Assembly: GCA_963815285.1 (NCBI GenBank)
Contig: CAWFGB010000003.1
Coordinates: 174,559 to 238,558 of the forward strand
Direction: 5' to 3'
DNA: 64,000 nt
From: JACCSI01 sp963815285
GTDB lineage: Bacteria > Acidobacteriota > Vicinamibacteria > Vicinamibacterales > UBA2999
How positions within the stretch are numbered: the first letter of the stretch is position 1; every line of letters starts with the position of its first letter. Below, one piece after another: positions 26,649 through 36,019 of this stretch. Both the position numbers and the translations under genes were made by a program. The notes beneath the pieces were generated by a model. The model was not told the DNA's origin. It saw nothing but the letters and a program-made list of their open reading frames with translations, and ran no database searches.

Positions 26649-27593
26649 TCAGCGCGTCCTCAGCGCCGGTCCGCCGAGCTCGGAATACAGAATCGGAATG
26701 AAATCGCCGGCGGTCCACGTTGTTTCCTGGCCCCATCGCGCGTCGTAATTCGCGGTGAGCCGCGCCGCCATCACGTCGTCGAGCGTCTTGCCGCTCGCGA
26801 TGAGCGCCCGCACACGATCGCGGATGTCGACCAGCATGTCGCGGAACTCCATGACGGCGCGCCGGTCGACTACCGCCAGTCCATGGCCCGGAATGATCTT
26901 CGTGTTGGGTCCAGCCATCGCGATCGCCATGTCCAGTGCCTTAATCGTTCCCGCCACCGTGCCGCCGTTGTAGACGTCGATGATCGGATAGCTCGTCGTC
27001 CGGAACACGTCACCGAGATGCAGCACGTCCGATTGCGGGAAGTAGACGAATGTGTCGCCGTCGGTGTGTGCCGGGGGCGCCAGGAACGCGCGGACTTCCT
27101 CGCCATTCAAATGGAAGCCGATCTTGTCGTTATAGGTGACGATTGGGCGCGCCCGCTCGGGCGGCTGCGCGACGAATTGTCCGCCCTGCCGCGGAAACCG
27201 CAGGCGTTCGAACATGCGAAGGCGCACGTTGTCGTGCGCGAAAATCAGCACGCCGCGAGTGCCGAAGGGTTCGTTGCCGCCGATGTGATCCGGGTGGACA
27301 TGCGTATTGAGCAGAAACCGAATCTCGCGATCCGTGATCTTCCTCACCGCCGCCACGAGGCGGTCTGCCAGCGGCGCAAAGAGTGAGTCCACCAGCAGGA
27401 CACCGTCGGGCCCGACGAACGCGCCGACGTTCCCGCCGCCGCCCGGGCGTTGAACCATATACACGTTGCCGGCGACGTGCGTGGTGGTCAGCGCAACACC
27501 CGCGAACTGGTTCACCTGACCTCTCGTAGCGGCCGACACAGTCGCCCATGCGGCCAGAAGGATCCCTGCGACGGCGAGGCGCTGCGTAGTCAT
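26649..27593 (-). CDS. Secreted MBL-fold metallo-hydrolase
   Basis: A 314-residue periplasmic hydrolase with a signal peptide (about 1-22). The MBL zinc motifs are complete: THVHPDHIGG (about residue 97), PPAHTDGDTFVYF (His about 178), HLGDVF (Asp about 195) and IPGHG (His about 241). It differs from the B3 beta-lactamase at 18998 in lacking the B3-type PGHT-GCT motif. The family includes the quinoprotein-relay or glyoxalase-like hydrolases; the substrate is unknown. It ends PALRTR. Confidence 0.87.
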   Translation of the reverse strand: MTTQRLAVAGILLAAWATVSAATRGQVNQFAGVALTTTHVAGNVYMVQRPGGGGNVGAFVGPDGVLLVDSLFAPLADRLVAAVRKITDREIRFLLNTHVHPDHIGGNEPFGTRGVLIFAHDNVRLRMFERLRFPRQGGQFVAQPPERARPIVTYNDKIGFHLNGEEVRAFLAPPAHTDGDTFVYFPQSDVLHLGDVFRTTSYPIIDVYNGGTVAGTIKALDMAIAMAGPNTKIIPGHGLAVVDRRAVMEFRDMLVDIRDRVRALIASGKTLDDVMAARLTANYDARWGQETTWTAGDFIPILYSELGGPALRTR

Positions 27594-27940
27594 CTGCGCT
27601 CTCCAAGTACCGCATCACATTTGACCGCCGCCGCCACACATTTGCGATCGGCCGGCATCCCAAATTCTAACTGCGGCGATGGACTCGATTCGAACGGCTT
27701 TATTTGCTTGCCGAAGACCTCAATGCGATGGTCGAGCGGGCGAAGAACCACTGGAACCTCGTGACGCGGCAGTAGGTTGGTGGTCCGCCCTGTCCCCAAC
27801 GATGCAATTCAAGAAAGCGTATAGCTAAGCCTTCGGGCCGGCAATGTCCTCAACTAGACGCCGAAGCCGGAGGAGTTGACTCGGTAACCCTCACCATTCA
27901 GGCGGACAGTCTTGGATACGCTGCCTGCACGGAAAAGTTG

Positions 27941-28146
27941 ATCGTCAGAATCGTCGTGCGTGTGGAGCGCGTTTGCGATGGGATGGCCGGACTGGCGTTG
28001 AAGCAACCGGTCTCCATCGGTGTCCGGTCACCGGCCGTCACATGGAGACTGGGTGTGGCGTCCGAGCAGGCCGTGTGACGGACGGATGGGACTGCATTGC
28101 ACGAGATCGAACCAATCGATGCGGAGCGCCTTTGGCTGGGCCACTC
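27941..28146 (+). repeat. Diverged partial copy of the 66-codon gene at 41298 and its 3' flank
   Basis: About 205 bases align without obvious gaps to 41361-41566. Within it the frame reads VERVCDGMAGLALKQPVSIG, matching VERVCDGIVGLALKQPVSIV of the intact gene, and stops at the same place; the shared 3' flank includes ACGAGATCGAACCAATCGAT. The copy has no start codon or N-terminal half, so it is a gene fragment. It ends just before the zincin gene on the other strand. The rest of the interval 27594-28166 holds no supported gene. Confidence 0.75.
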
Positions 28147-28166
28147 ACCGCTGAGCGCACTGACGT

Positions 28167-28643
28167 CTACTCTGGGCCGAGGAAGCGCAACAGGTCCCCT
28201 TTAGTACCCTCGCGTTCCCACACTTTACTGTAGACCCGTTCGAGGCTGTGGCGCGGCACGGCTCGCATCGCCACCGTGTTGGCAAGACGCTCGGTCTGCA
28301 GATACGGATGGTGGGTGAAGATCCAGACGTGTCCGAGCTCGTGGGCGATGATCGCCTTGAGGTCGTCCTCGTCCAGCCCAGTCAGGAATCGCTCCTCAAA
28401 CGCCATCTGAAACGTGCCCGGGCTGCCCTCGACACGCTGCACGGAGACGAGCAAGGGGTTACTAGGCACCAGCGCGACGGAGACGCTCGCGTCAATGTCG
28501 AGCTGTGCCTTCAAGGTGTTCACCAGCTCCTGGAGCGCTTCTACGCTCCGTGACTCGGCAGCGTCCACCGCGACCGCAAGACCGATGAGCATGGTCGAAA
28601 TATAGAGCCCGCTGAACAGGCTGCGATGCGACGACTGCTTCAT
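28167..28643 (-). CDS. Secreted zincin-type metallopeptidase
   Basis: A 158-residue protein. The ATG at 28643 is chosen because it begins a clean signal peptide (about 1-30, ending AVDAAE); the longer upstream frame is not coding-like. The mature part has a zinc-binding HExxH motif in IAHELGHVWIFTHHPYLQTE; the following histidines or Glu/Asp downstream (TERLAN) may supply the third ligand, as in M48-like enzymes. It is short for M48 and has no transmembrane segments. The substrate is unknown. Confidence 0.7.
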   Translation of the reverse strand: MKQSSHRSLFSGLYISTMLIGLAVAVDAAESRSVEALQELVNTLKAQLDIDASVSVALVPSNPLLVSVQRVEGSPGTFQMAFEERFLTGLDEDDLKAIIAHELGHVWIFTHHPYLQTERLANTVAMRAVPRHSLERVYSKVWEREGTKGDLLRFLGPE

Positions 28644-28990
28644 GTAGGGAGCCCGCCTCATCCGGGCCATGCTGAAGGTAGCACGCGGATGAGCTCGATG
28701 AAATCCGGCAAACACCTGAGTTTCGGAGAAATTATCTGGGTGTCGCCCTAGGGACCGACGTTCAATGGCTGGGATGCACTCTCGGGCGACGCAACTCAGT
28801 AAAAATTGCGCGTTCTTTCCCTGGCGCGACCTGAGGGGTACCAGGTGTGCGGCGTTTTGCCCCGGAAACACGATGCTCACCCCCCAAAGCCTTACGGTAC
28901 GTGACTTGCTCAAGCTATGGAGGCTGACCCAGCGAGATAGCCCCGCGGCTCTCGAGGAATGCTCAGCTTCCTTGGACAAGGAGGTCCATC

Positions 28991-29383
28991 GTGCGTATGA
29001 GAACTCTTATCGGACTTGCTATTGCCGCCGCTGTGGCGCTCGTTATTACCATGCCGACGTCGGTGTCGGCCCAGACCCCGGCCCCAACGGCCCAGGCCCC
29101 AGCTCCGTCTCAGCCGCCTGCTGACAAGCCACCGGCACAGGCGTTGAAGTCACCTGTCGAAGGTGACTTGGTCTCAGTTGATGCCAGCGCGAAAAGGATC
29201 ACGGTCAAGCCGGCCACCGGTGCCGATCTGATCTTCACCTACACCGAAACGACCGAGATTTCCGGCGCGCAGAAAGATGCCGCTGGCCTCGCGACGATGA
29301 AAGATGCCCGGGTGACTGTGCACTTCACCGAGGACGCCAAGACAAAGGCCAAGGTGGCGACCCGCATCATCGTGGCCAAGTAG
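28991..29383 (+). CDS. Small secreted protein with a beta domain
   Basis: A 130-residue protein starting at GTG 28991 with AAGGAGG 6 bases upstream. Signal peptide about 1-29 (TSVSAQ). A proline/alanine-rich linker follows (residues 30-50). Then comes a small OB/SH3-like beta domain: VEGDLVSVDASAKRITVKPA, LIFTYTETTEISGA and RVTVHFTEDAKTKAKVATRI. The pattern resembles DUF5666-like domains of exported proteins. Function unknown. Confidence 0.75.
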   Translation: MRMRTLIGLAIAAAVALVITMPTSVSAQTPAPTAQAPAPSQPPADKPPAQALKSPVEGDLVSVDASAKRITVKPATGADLIFTYTETTEISGAQKDAAGLATMKDARVTVHFTEDAKTKAKVATRIIVAK

Positions 29384-29553
29384 TAGTAGAGAGAGCTTTT
29401 AGTTCGACTGCAAGTTTTGTCGGGCCAGGCGCTCGCAAGCTCTGTGCTATTCAGGGTTTGGAGCGCCTTGCTTTTTGGCTCGCGGCCATGCGTCTTGGGC
29501 GCTCCCATGCGTCTTTGGGCGCACCTCCGGCTTGGCCGGCCCGTCACGGCCTC

Positions 29554-29714
29554 CAGGACAAGCCGCTCTTCGCTACGCTCAGGGCTAGCGCATGTTGTAT
29601 GGCCCCAGTTGGTTTGGTGCGCCCAGTCCGCCTTCGCGACTGCGTCGCTTCGGCGCGCAAGGCACGACTCGAACATGCTCGCGCCGAGGCGAAGACGAGG
29701 AGCGGCTTGTCCTG
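29554..29714. repeat. Long imperfect palindrome (hairpin or MITE-like element)
   Basis: CAGGACAAGCCGCTC at 29554-29568 is repeated exactly in inverted orientation at 29700-29714. The complementarity continues imperfectly inward (TTCGC and GCATGTT blocks on both arms), so about 50 bases per arm can pair around a GC-rich loop. A tandem pair of CATGCGTCTT-GGGCGC units lies upstream (about 29489-29525). The interval 29384-29944 has no supported gene. It could be a structured RNA, a miniature mobile element or a degenerate IS end. Confidence 0.6.
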
Positions 29715-29944
29715 TGGCTGTGGCACCTGGCCAGGCCGGTCACCACCCGCTCCCGGATTCATGCCCCGCTCGAACTCCGCCATCCGCGCCGAGGGACGTC
29801 ACCCTCACCCCACCTCCTCTTTTGTTGCACGGCTGCAAGCGCGGTGGCGCTCTGACGCTGATCTGGAAGGGCGCGACTTAGGACAACCCTCGCCAGGGGC
29901 AGTAAGAATTCGCGATCAGTGCCTGCGTCAAAGGGCTGTTCGGC

Positions 29945-30951
29945 TTATCGGGCGAGACTCGTTGACGTTGTTTGGAGCGTCGGGCAACTGAATTCATCGA
30001 GGAACGCGTCGACGCGACCGCTTGCGATCGCCTCCAGTAATTCTCGGACGGCGGCCAGGTGCCTGCTCTGAAGCCCAAAAAGCTCCGCCACCAGTTGCGG
30101 CGTCCCGCCGATGTTCGCAAGATACTGGTCGCCGTCCGGAAAGGCCAGCCAGTCGTTGGCTGGAAAGGCGATTCCGGCTCGTTCAGTAGTGGGAGCGCCG
30201 TGGTTCTTGAGCGGAAAGTACTCAGCCCGGGGCTCGTCGTCCACCGCCGCGGCGAGGCCGGTGATAAAGCGGCGTTTGCTCACGGCCGGTTGCAGAAACA
30301 ACATCGAGTTGTTCGTCGACGAGCCGGCGAAATCGATCTGCGTGAAGCCCGCGAACTGGCCGCTAAACAACGCCGTGTCGATCATCCCGAGCTGCTCGAA
30401 GAACCGGCCAGCTTCCTCGCCGCTCAACATCCCCTGAAATGTCACGACCGCATAGTCGAGAACGAAGGCATAAGCCTTGTGGTTGTCGGGGCTGAAATGA
30501 ACCGTAGCGCCCTGACTCAGAACATAGCCGAGAGCGTTGTCGAGCACGTTGATATCGCTCTCGCTTGCCGCACCAGGTCCGGAGTCCTGAATCGTGAACA
30601 CATACGAGGGGTTGGTCGCGCCCTCGAACCCTCCAGCCGCGACCTCGACATGAGTGTTGGTCCCCGCCGTGACCGTCGTGATTGCTCCGTGTGCCTTCAG
30701 CGCCTCGATCACGGTCTCGACGGCGAGGCACTGCGACAGGAGTAGCTCGCTCCATCGTTCGAGACGGCTATAGCCGATGCTGCGGATCAGTGTGAGATTG
30801 TCCTCGCCGACGACGTCCGGTTGGGAACCGGTTCCACCGACATGAATGTCGTGGCAGTAATAGTCTGAGCGGCCGCGAATAGGACGCCGGCGACGACCAG
30901 GCCGACAGTCAGCTTCGTCCGGCAGACGTGTTCTTCGCGTGAGGTCCACAT
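29945..30951 (-). pseudogene. Secreted protein of unknown family, interrupted by one frameshift
   Basis: The signal peptide is read from ATG 30951 (VGLVVAGVLFAAAQTITA) through MSVEPVPN. Near 30810 the frame changes and coding continues as DVVGEDNLTLIRSIGYSRLE to the stop at 29945, about 330 residues in all. The mature protein includes GGFEGATNPSYVFTIQDSGP, LDNALGYVLSQGATVHFSPD and GIAFPANDWLAFPDGDQYLA. I recall similar Acidobacteria proteins but no functional name. Apart from the single frame change the gene looks intact, so it may be a recent mutation or an assembly indel. Confidence 0.7.
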
Positions 30952-31486
30952 TGAGTTACTCCCGTCAAGAGCGAGCAACTGTAGCCTACGGTGGGAAGTG
31001 TGTCCACTCGAACATCGCGATCACGGATCGAATCGAACCGCGCCGCAACGCACGGTGTGCATTCACGATGGCGACTAACGATCAGCGACAGCCGAGCCGG
31101 ATTGCACGTCTATAGAAGAGCTGTAACTCGATCGTTCATAGCCATTCGAGTTCGGTTTACTCACGCCAGCCGTCATTACCCCTGTGCTCGAGGTTTACTT
31201 CGGTCAAAGGGCAAAACGGCCAGACCTCGGCGGTGCGCTGAGCGGTGGAGGTCCCGACTCCGACGACTCGTCATTCGCCGTTCGGGTGACAGGGCCCGGC
31301 CGCTCAGTGTGAGTCGGGAGGATTTCGAAAACTCGACAGCTTACCCGACGATCTCTATATCAACATCGCGGCCGGGCTGATTCAGACGCTCGCGCGGGAG
31401 GGGCCGGAAGCGCGGCTCTCTCCCTCGACGTCACGCACATTCAAGTATCCGGTGTTGCCGAGCCTCCATTTCCCTTCTGTAGCTCT
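30952..31486. other. Intergenic region without supported gene
   Basis: Open frames on both strands are short and lack motifs or ribosome sites. Parts are less GC-rich than the flanks (for example around 31100-31200). I see no RNA gene or strong hairpin. It separates the frameshifted secreted gene from the 3' end of the second ADOP permease gene. Confidence 0.35.
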
Positions 31487-34135
31487 TTATTCCTGTCGCA
31501 GGGTCTGCATCGGGTCGACGCGGGCGGCACGGGTCGCGGGAATCCAAACCGCCAGCAGGCAGGCAGCCATGACCACGAGCAGACTTGCGGCATACGCGAC
31601 TGGATCGGTGACATGCACGATCTCCGAAATGGTCCCCCCGGCAGGCGTGGCGATCAGAATCGTTGCGAGAGCGGTGGCGAATCCGACGCCGGCCAGCAGC
31701 CCGTAGATGACGGGGCGCGTGGTTTGCGCCAACATCAACTGCGTCACCTTCTGGGACGAGGCGCCTAGCGCCATCCGCAGGCCGATCTCCTTGGTGCGCT
31801 GCTCGACGAGATATGACAACACGCTGAAGAGCCCCGACACCGTCAGCAGCAGCGCGAGGCCGCCGAGCACGAGCGATACCCAGAACGCGATCTGCAGGAA
31901 GAATGCCTCCATCCGGGCGACTGTTCGCATGGTCACGATCATGCCCATGTTCGGATCGATCCTGGTGAGTTGATCGACAAGAGTGCGGCGGGCGAGGTCG
32001 GGATCGCCGCTGACGCGCGCCACGACCAACGTCTGGGGCGTGTTGACGCTGGTCGGGAGGAAAATCCCCGCATCCTTGACGTCGGAGAACCGGAAGCCCG
32101 TGACCTCGCGCGACACGCCCACCACGGTGACCACGCGCGCCGGCATCGGCGGTTCGTCTCTCGGCTGGGATTCGGAGTTGAGAACCGGCTCGAGTCGGAA
32201 CGTTTCGCCGACGCCGTTGCCATTCGGCCACAACGCGCGTGCCATCGATTCCGAGACGATGGCCACCGGATGGTCGCCGTCGCGTTCCGCGGCGGTGAAC
32301 GAGCGCCCACGTAGGATCGGAATGCCGAACACGTCGAAGTACTCGGGCGAGACGAACTTGTAGGCGACCGGGGTTCTGCTCGCGCCGACCTCCGCGAAGG
32401 CGTCGCGCGGCCTTGCCAAAAGGCCCGGCCGAACCGCCCCATGCGCGGTAATGGTCGATTCGGACGCGATGGCCTGCAGCATCGCGCCGCGCTTCGGCTC
32501 ATTGATGATGTCGATAATCACGGTGTCTGCGGTGCGAAGACCCGGATCGAATCGCGATGACGCGATCGCGCTTCGCAAGAAAATTGCGGCGCAGATCAAC
32601 AACAGCGCCGACGCGAAGACCTGGATGCCGATGAGCGCATTGCGGGCACGGCCGGGACGCGCGTCCTTCACCAGTTCGCCGCGCAGCGTCCGCACCGGCT
32701 CGATTCGGGTGGCTCGCAGCGCCGGCATCAGTGCGAAGAACGCCGTCGCGGCGATCGCCGCGATGACCAGGAAGACGGCGACGCGCCAGTCGGCCGCCGG
32801 GACGTTGATGTTGATGTCGCCGAGGTCCACCGGCGTCGTCCGCATCGCCCAGTAGACCGCTGCTTCGAGAGTCACGCGCGAGACCAGGTAGCCACCGACG
32901 GCCGCGGCCAGCGCGAGCAGCCAGCTCTCGGTCATCAGTTGGCGGATGATCCGGCGGCGTGGCGCCCCGAGCGACAGCCGGATGCCGATCTCGCGCTGAC
33001 GTGCCACCGCACGAGCGAGCAGCAGGTTGGCGACGTTGGCGCAGCCGATCACCAGGATCAGTCCGAAAGAAAAGAACAACGGCGTGAAGATCGCAATGGC
33101 CTCCATCGGTTGCGGGAGCGTGCCTCGTCTCGGCAGCAGGATGAGGGGCTCGGCCCGGCGATCGGCGGCGGTGGGGATCTGCTGGTTCGAATCCCACGCG
33201 GACAACTGCGCGCGGGCGCTCTCCATCGACACGCCTGGCTTGAGCCGCCCCACTACGTCCACGCCGACTTCGTCCTCGTTGCCGGCGTGTCCCGGCCGGA
33301 ACTGCGCGAGCAGCGACAAGGGGGCCCAGAAATCAGGGGCGCTGACCTCGAGGCCGCGGAAGCCCGCCGGCATCACACCGATGATCTCGAACGGCGCGCC
33401 GCCGACCAGCACGGTCCGACCCAGCACGTTGAGGTCGCGATTGAAACGTCGCGTCCATCCCTTGTCGCTCAGCACGGCGACCGGATTGCCGGCCGATCGC
33501 TGGTCATCCGATGGAGCGAGCGTGCGTCCCATGACGCTATTGACGCCGACGACCTGGAAGAAATTTCCCGAGACGAGCGTGACTGCCATCATCTGGCCGT
33601 CGACGCGCAAGTCGATGTCGGGCAGCGCCGCATACGCATCGGTGAAGACGCGGGTCTCTCGTCGCAATGCTTCAAACCGCGGACGCGTCAGGAGCGATCG
33701 ATCGCCATTGGCCAGCTGCGGCCGTTCGACGGCGTACATCTCGGTGATGTCGGGGACCGTGTCGACCCGAAACAGGAACGTATTCAGGATCGTGAAGAGG
33801 ACCGCCACGACGCCGAGACCGATCGCGACGGTGACCACGATCGTGATGGTGGCCAGCGGCGCGCGCCTGAAGGTGCGCAGCGCGTAATGAACGTCTCGGA
33901 TCGTGTTGTCGACAAGCGCGGTGCCGCGCGCGTCGCGGCATTCATCGGCGGCCACGGTCGTCGATCCAAACCGGGCCTGCGCAGTGTCGCGGGCTCGAGC
34001 CGGCTCCATGCCGTCGTCGATCAACTTCTTCGTTTCACGCTCGATGTGGAAGGAGAGCTCGTCGTGCAGGTCGCGCTCGACGCGGCGTGGCATGGCGAGT
34101 GCGCGCAGGCGCAGTTTCCAGTCGCGGAGGTTCAT
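31487..34135 (-). CDS. ADOP family ABC transporter permease with N-terminal prefix domain
   Basis: An 882-residue membrane protein. Residues 1-80 are the cytoplasmic prefix domain (RRVERDLHDELSFHIERETK, then ARARDTAQARFGSTTVAADE). The permease core starts at RDVHYALRTFRRAPLATITI. Two MacB-type periplasmic domains and two FtsX bundles follow (about 90-440 and 480-882) with the C-terminal EQRTKEIGLRMALGASSQKV block and the end PMQTLRQE. It has no ATPase domain. The padR gene lies 3 bases upstream on the same strand, the classical ADOP operon, so the permease is presumably under PadR control from the promoter at 34471-34515. Confidence 0.93.
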   Translation of the reverse strand: MNLRDWKLRLRALAMPRRVERDLHDELSFHIERETKKLIDDGMEPARARDTAQARFGSTTVAADECRDARGTALVDNTIRDVHYALRTFRRAPLATITIVVTVAIGLGVVAVLFTILNTFLFRVDTVPDITEMYAVERPQLANGDRSLLTRPRFEALRRETRVFTDAYAALPDIDLRVDGQMMAVTLVSGNFFQVVGVNSVMGRTLAPSDDQRSAGNPVAVLSDKGWTRRFNRDLNVLGRTVLVGGAPFEIIGVMPAGFRGLEVSAPDFWAPLSLLAQFRPGHAGNEDEVGVDVVGRLKPGVSMESARAQLSAWDSNQQIPTAADRRAEPLILLPRRGTLPQPMEAIAIFTPLFFSFGLILVIGCANVANLLLARAVARQREIGIRLSLGAPRRRIIRQLMTESWLLALAAAVGGYLVSRVTLEAAVYWAMRTTPVDLGDININVPAADWRVAVFLVIAAIAATAFFALMPALRATRIEPVRTLRGELVKDARPGRARNALIGIQVFASALLLICAAIFLRSAIASSRFDPGLRTADTVIIDIINEPKRGAMLQAIASESTITAHGAVRPGLLARPRDAFAEVGASRTPVAYKFVSPEYFDVFGIPILRGRSFTAAERDGDHPVAIVSESMARALWPNGNGVGETFRLEPVLNSESQPRDEPPMPARVVTVVGVSREVTGFRFSDVKDAGIFLPTSVNTPQTLVVARVSGDPDLARRTLVDQLTRIDPNMGMIVTMRTVARMEAFFLQIAFWVSLVLGGLALLLTVSGLFSVLSYLVEQRTKEIGLRMALGASSQKVTQLMLAQTTRPVIYGLLAGVGFATALATILIATPAGGTISEIVHVTDPVAYAASLLVVMAACLLAVWIPATRAARVDPMQTLRQE

Positions 34136-34138
34136 AGC

Positions 34139-34468
34139 TTATGCAAGCTTCATGACGCGCTCGATGGCATTCGACATCCGCTCCCATTCGCGCGCTTCAA
34201 CGGTGAGCTGGCGGCGGCCCGACGTAGTGAGCCGGTAATACTTGGCCCTGCGGCCGAGCTCGGACACCTTCCACTCAGGTTCGAGCCAGCCCTGATGCTC
34301 GAGCCGGTGCAGGGCAGGGTAGAGCGAGCCCTGGTTGATCTGCAGCACGTCTTCGGAAATCTCCTGGATGTGCTCCGAGATCGCCCAGCCGTGCAGGGCG
34401 TTCTTCTGCAGCGTGCGCAGGATGAGCAGGTCGAGCGTGCCGGGCAACAGATCGGGGGTTCGGGTCAT
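34139..34468 (-). CDS. PadR family transcriptional regulator of the ADOP operon
   Basis: A 109-residue winged-helix protein. ATG 34468 is chosen because a start at 34486 would lie inside the -10 element. The PadR pattern is clear: LLPGTLDLLILRTLQKNALH, GWAISEHIQEISEDVLQINQ, GSLYPALHRLEHQGWLEPEW and the wing GRRAKYYRLTTSGRRQL. A C-terminal helix ends IERVMKLA. It is followed after 3 bases by the permease gene. Known family members bind dyads that overlap their own promoter, and two such dyads are present here. Confidence 0.93.
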   Translation of the reverse strand: MTRTPDLLPGTLDLLILRTLQKNALHGWAISEHIQEISEDVLQINQGSLYPALHRLEHQGWLEPEWKVSELGRRAKYYRLTTSGRRQLTVEAREWERMSNAIERVMKLA

Positions 34469-34470
34469 GA

Positions 34471-34515
34471 TGTCGACTGTCGACACTATCGACCTTGGTG
34501 TCGAACGTCAACACC
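34471..34515 (-). promoter_or_regulatory. Promoter and dual dyad operator of the padR-ADOP operon
   Basis: On the minus strand, TTGACG (34511-34506) and TAGTGT (34488-34483) are separated by 17 bases, a good sigma-70-type promoter. Two dyads overlap it. TGTCGACTGTCGACA (34471-34485) is a perfect 7-1-7 palindrome covering the -10 and start. GGTGTCGA-ACG-TCAACACC (34497-34515) is an 8-3-8 palindrome with one mismatch over the -35. Predicted transcription would begin only about 8 bases before the ATG, so the mRNA is nearly leaderless. Confidence 0.7.
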
Positions 34516-34677
34516 AAGGCTGCAGTAGGATGAGACGAAGATGATGGGAATTCGTTCCGCGCGCGAGGCGGATATCGGTCGACGCCACCGCGGATAGCCG
34601 CGAGGTAGATGAGAGCGTTTACTCCAAGAGTAGTTAGGCGGATACCCGCTGTTCTACCAAAGCGGTAATGTGCTCAC

Positions 34678-35554
34678 GTGATCTCACTTGATACGGACAT
34701 CGGCCGGCTGATTGGGTTTCTCCTTGGCGCCACTGCAAGCGTGATCGTCGGGGTGTCGGCTGGCAGCTTCGTTGTTGGCCTCGTGGGTCCCGTTCCGCCG
34801 ATGGTCGCCATGGCTATCGTGAGTGCGACGGTGTCGGCGGGGCTCATGCTGTTGTCGGTTTGCTTCGGCGGGAGCATGCCCCTGCGGCGACCTTGGGATT
34901 GTGCCACTCAACCGGTGTCGAGTCCATCAAGCCGCGGTAGGATTCGTCATCACCGCGCTGCTCTTTCTGGCGGTCGCGTGGGCGCAGAGTGCGATGATCG
35001 GCGCGCTCTGGGTGTTCGAAGGCCCGGGCGGCGGCGCTGCGGCCCTCGCGGCCCTGCCCATGGTGGCAAGCTCCGTCCTCGCAGAGGAACTCCTGTTCAG
35101 GGGCGTCGGCCTTCGCTATCTGCGCGCCGTGCTCGACGATCGTGCCGCCATCCTCATCTCTGCTGTGCTGTTCGGCGCGTACCATGTCGTGGGCTCACAG
35201 AACTGGGGAATGGGTGTGGTCTTCCAGTTTCTAATGCCATGTCTGGGTGGGCTTCTCTTTGCTTGGGCTGCTGTACGGAGCGGCGGTCTGGCATTGCCGA
35301 TCGGTCTGCATCTCGGCGGCAACTGGATTCAAGCTGCAGTCGTTGAATTCAGCGACCTCCAACACAGAGCAGCCTCGGAGCCGGTCCACGCGCTGTGGCG
35401 AGTCCCCCTTGCGGTCGGCGACACGCAGATACTGTTCTCCCCAGACCTGCTTCCCAGGCTCCCGTATATTCTCGCCGTCGGAATCGCTGCGGCCGTGACG
35501 TGGCGACTTCTATTCAGTCGCCGCTCTCAGAAGGCGAGCGCGAGCACCGCTTAA
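34678..35554 (+). pseudogene. CPBP family intramembrane protease gene with a frameshift
   Basis: From GTG 34678 the first frame encodes two hydrophobic segments (FLLGATASVIVGVSAGSFVVG and MVAMAIVSATVSAGLMLLSV). A frame change near 34865-34885 leads into the second frame, which continues DLGIVPLNRCRVHQAAVGFV to the stop at 35554. The CPBP motifs are intact there: AEELLFRG (EExxxR), FGAYHVVG and HLGGNW. CPBP proteins are membrane peptidases of the CAAX/Rce1 type, some acting in bacteriocin immunity. The single shift suggests recent decay or an indel in the assembly. Confidence 0.75.
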
Positions 35555-35898
35555 CCTGCGTTAGTCAGCCGGCGGCGGCCACGGTCACGCCGTCGCTTGA
35601 CCCGTTCGAGCCTGTCGAGCGTCGCTTTGAGCACTTCCTCGTCGGTTCCAGGCGCTGCCAGCGGCCGTGGGCATGACTTCACACGTTGCGGCGTCACCGG
35701 TTCACGCGGGTCAACCCCGGGAAAGAGAATGTCCTGATCGTTCGTACACACAGCCGGTAACGGCGTGCCATACATGCTCAACGTGTGTGCATGCAGATGC
35801 ATGTCGATGATCGGCGGCGCCGAGGACTGCGTTGGGCCCCCGCATCCTGGAGCGATCACCAGGGCTGCAAAGTACACGGCCACTATGCGGAGCCGCAT
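35551..35898 (-). pseudogene. Truncated amidohydrolase, N-terminal remnant
   Basis: A lipoprotein-type signal (VYFAALVIAPGCG) is followed by the start of a metal-dependent amidohydrolase: PIIDMHLHAHTLSMYG carries the HxH metal motif, and CTNDQDILFPGVDP plus APGTDEEVLKATLDRLERV follow family members. The frame then degenerates (KRRRDRGRRRLTNAG) and stops after 115 residues, where about 230 more residues of TIM barrel would be expected. The rest is absent, so this is a 5' remnant. It converges on the CPBP pseudogene, overlapping its stop. Confidence 0.7.
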
Positions 35899-35960
35899 TC
35901 CAGGAAGATGCTGGGTTCCAAAGTTCACCCCTCGCGGGGGCAGCGCGATTACGTCAGACA

Positions 35961-36019
35961 CACCTCCCCTTTTCCGCCGCACCGCAGCCGATGTGCCAAG
36001 TCGTCCGGCGATTTTGATC
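35961..36019 (+). repeat. Dispersed 59-base repeat, copy 1
   Basis: This segment (starting CACCTCCCCTTTTC and ending CGTCCGGCGATTTTGATC) recurs at 44738-44796 in the same orientation, with the last 20 or more bases nearly identical and a diverged middle. It is outside supported genes in both places and may be the end of a mobile element or a shared regulatory RNA piece. Confidence 0.6.

Noticed and set aside
33176..33200. TGGTTCGAATCCCACG looks like a tRNA T-loop
   Set aside because: It lies inside the intact reading frame of the ADOP permease on the minus strand and no other tRNA arm surrounds it.
32939..34528. A 529-codon plus-strand frame over the ADOP permease and PadR genes
   Set aside because: Antisense to two clearly assigned genes, with low-complexity charged translation.
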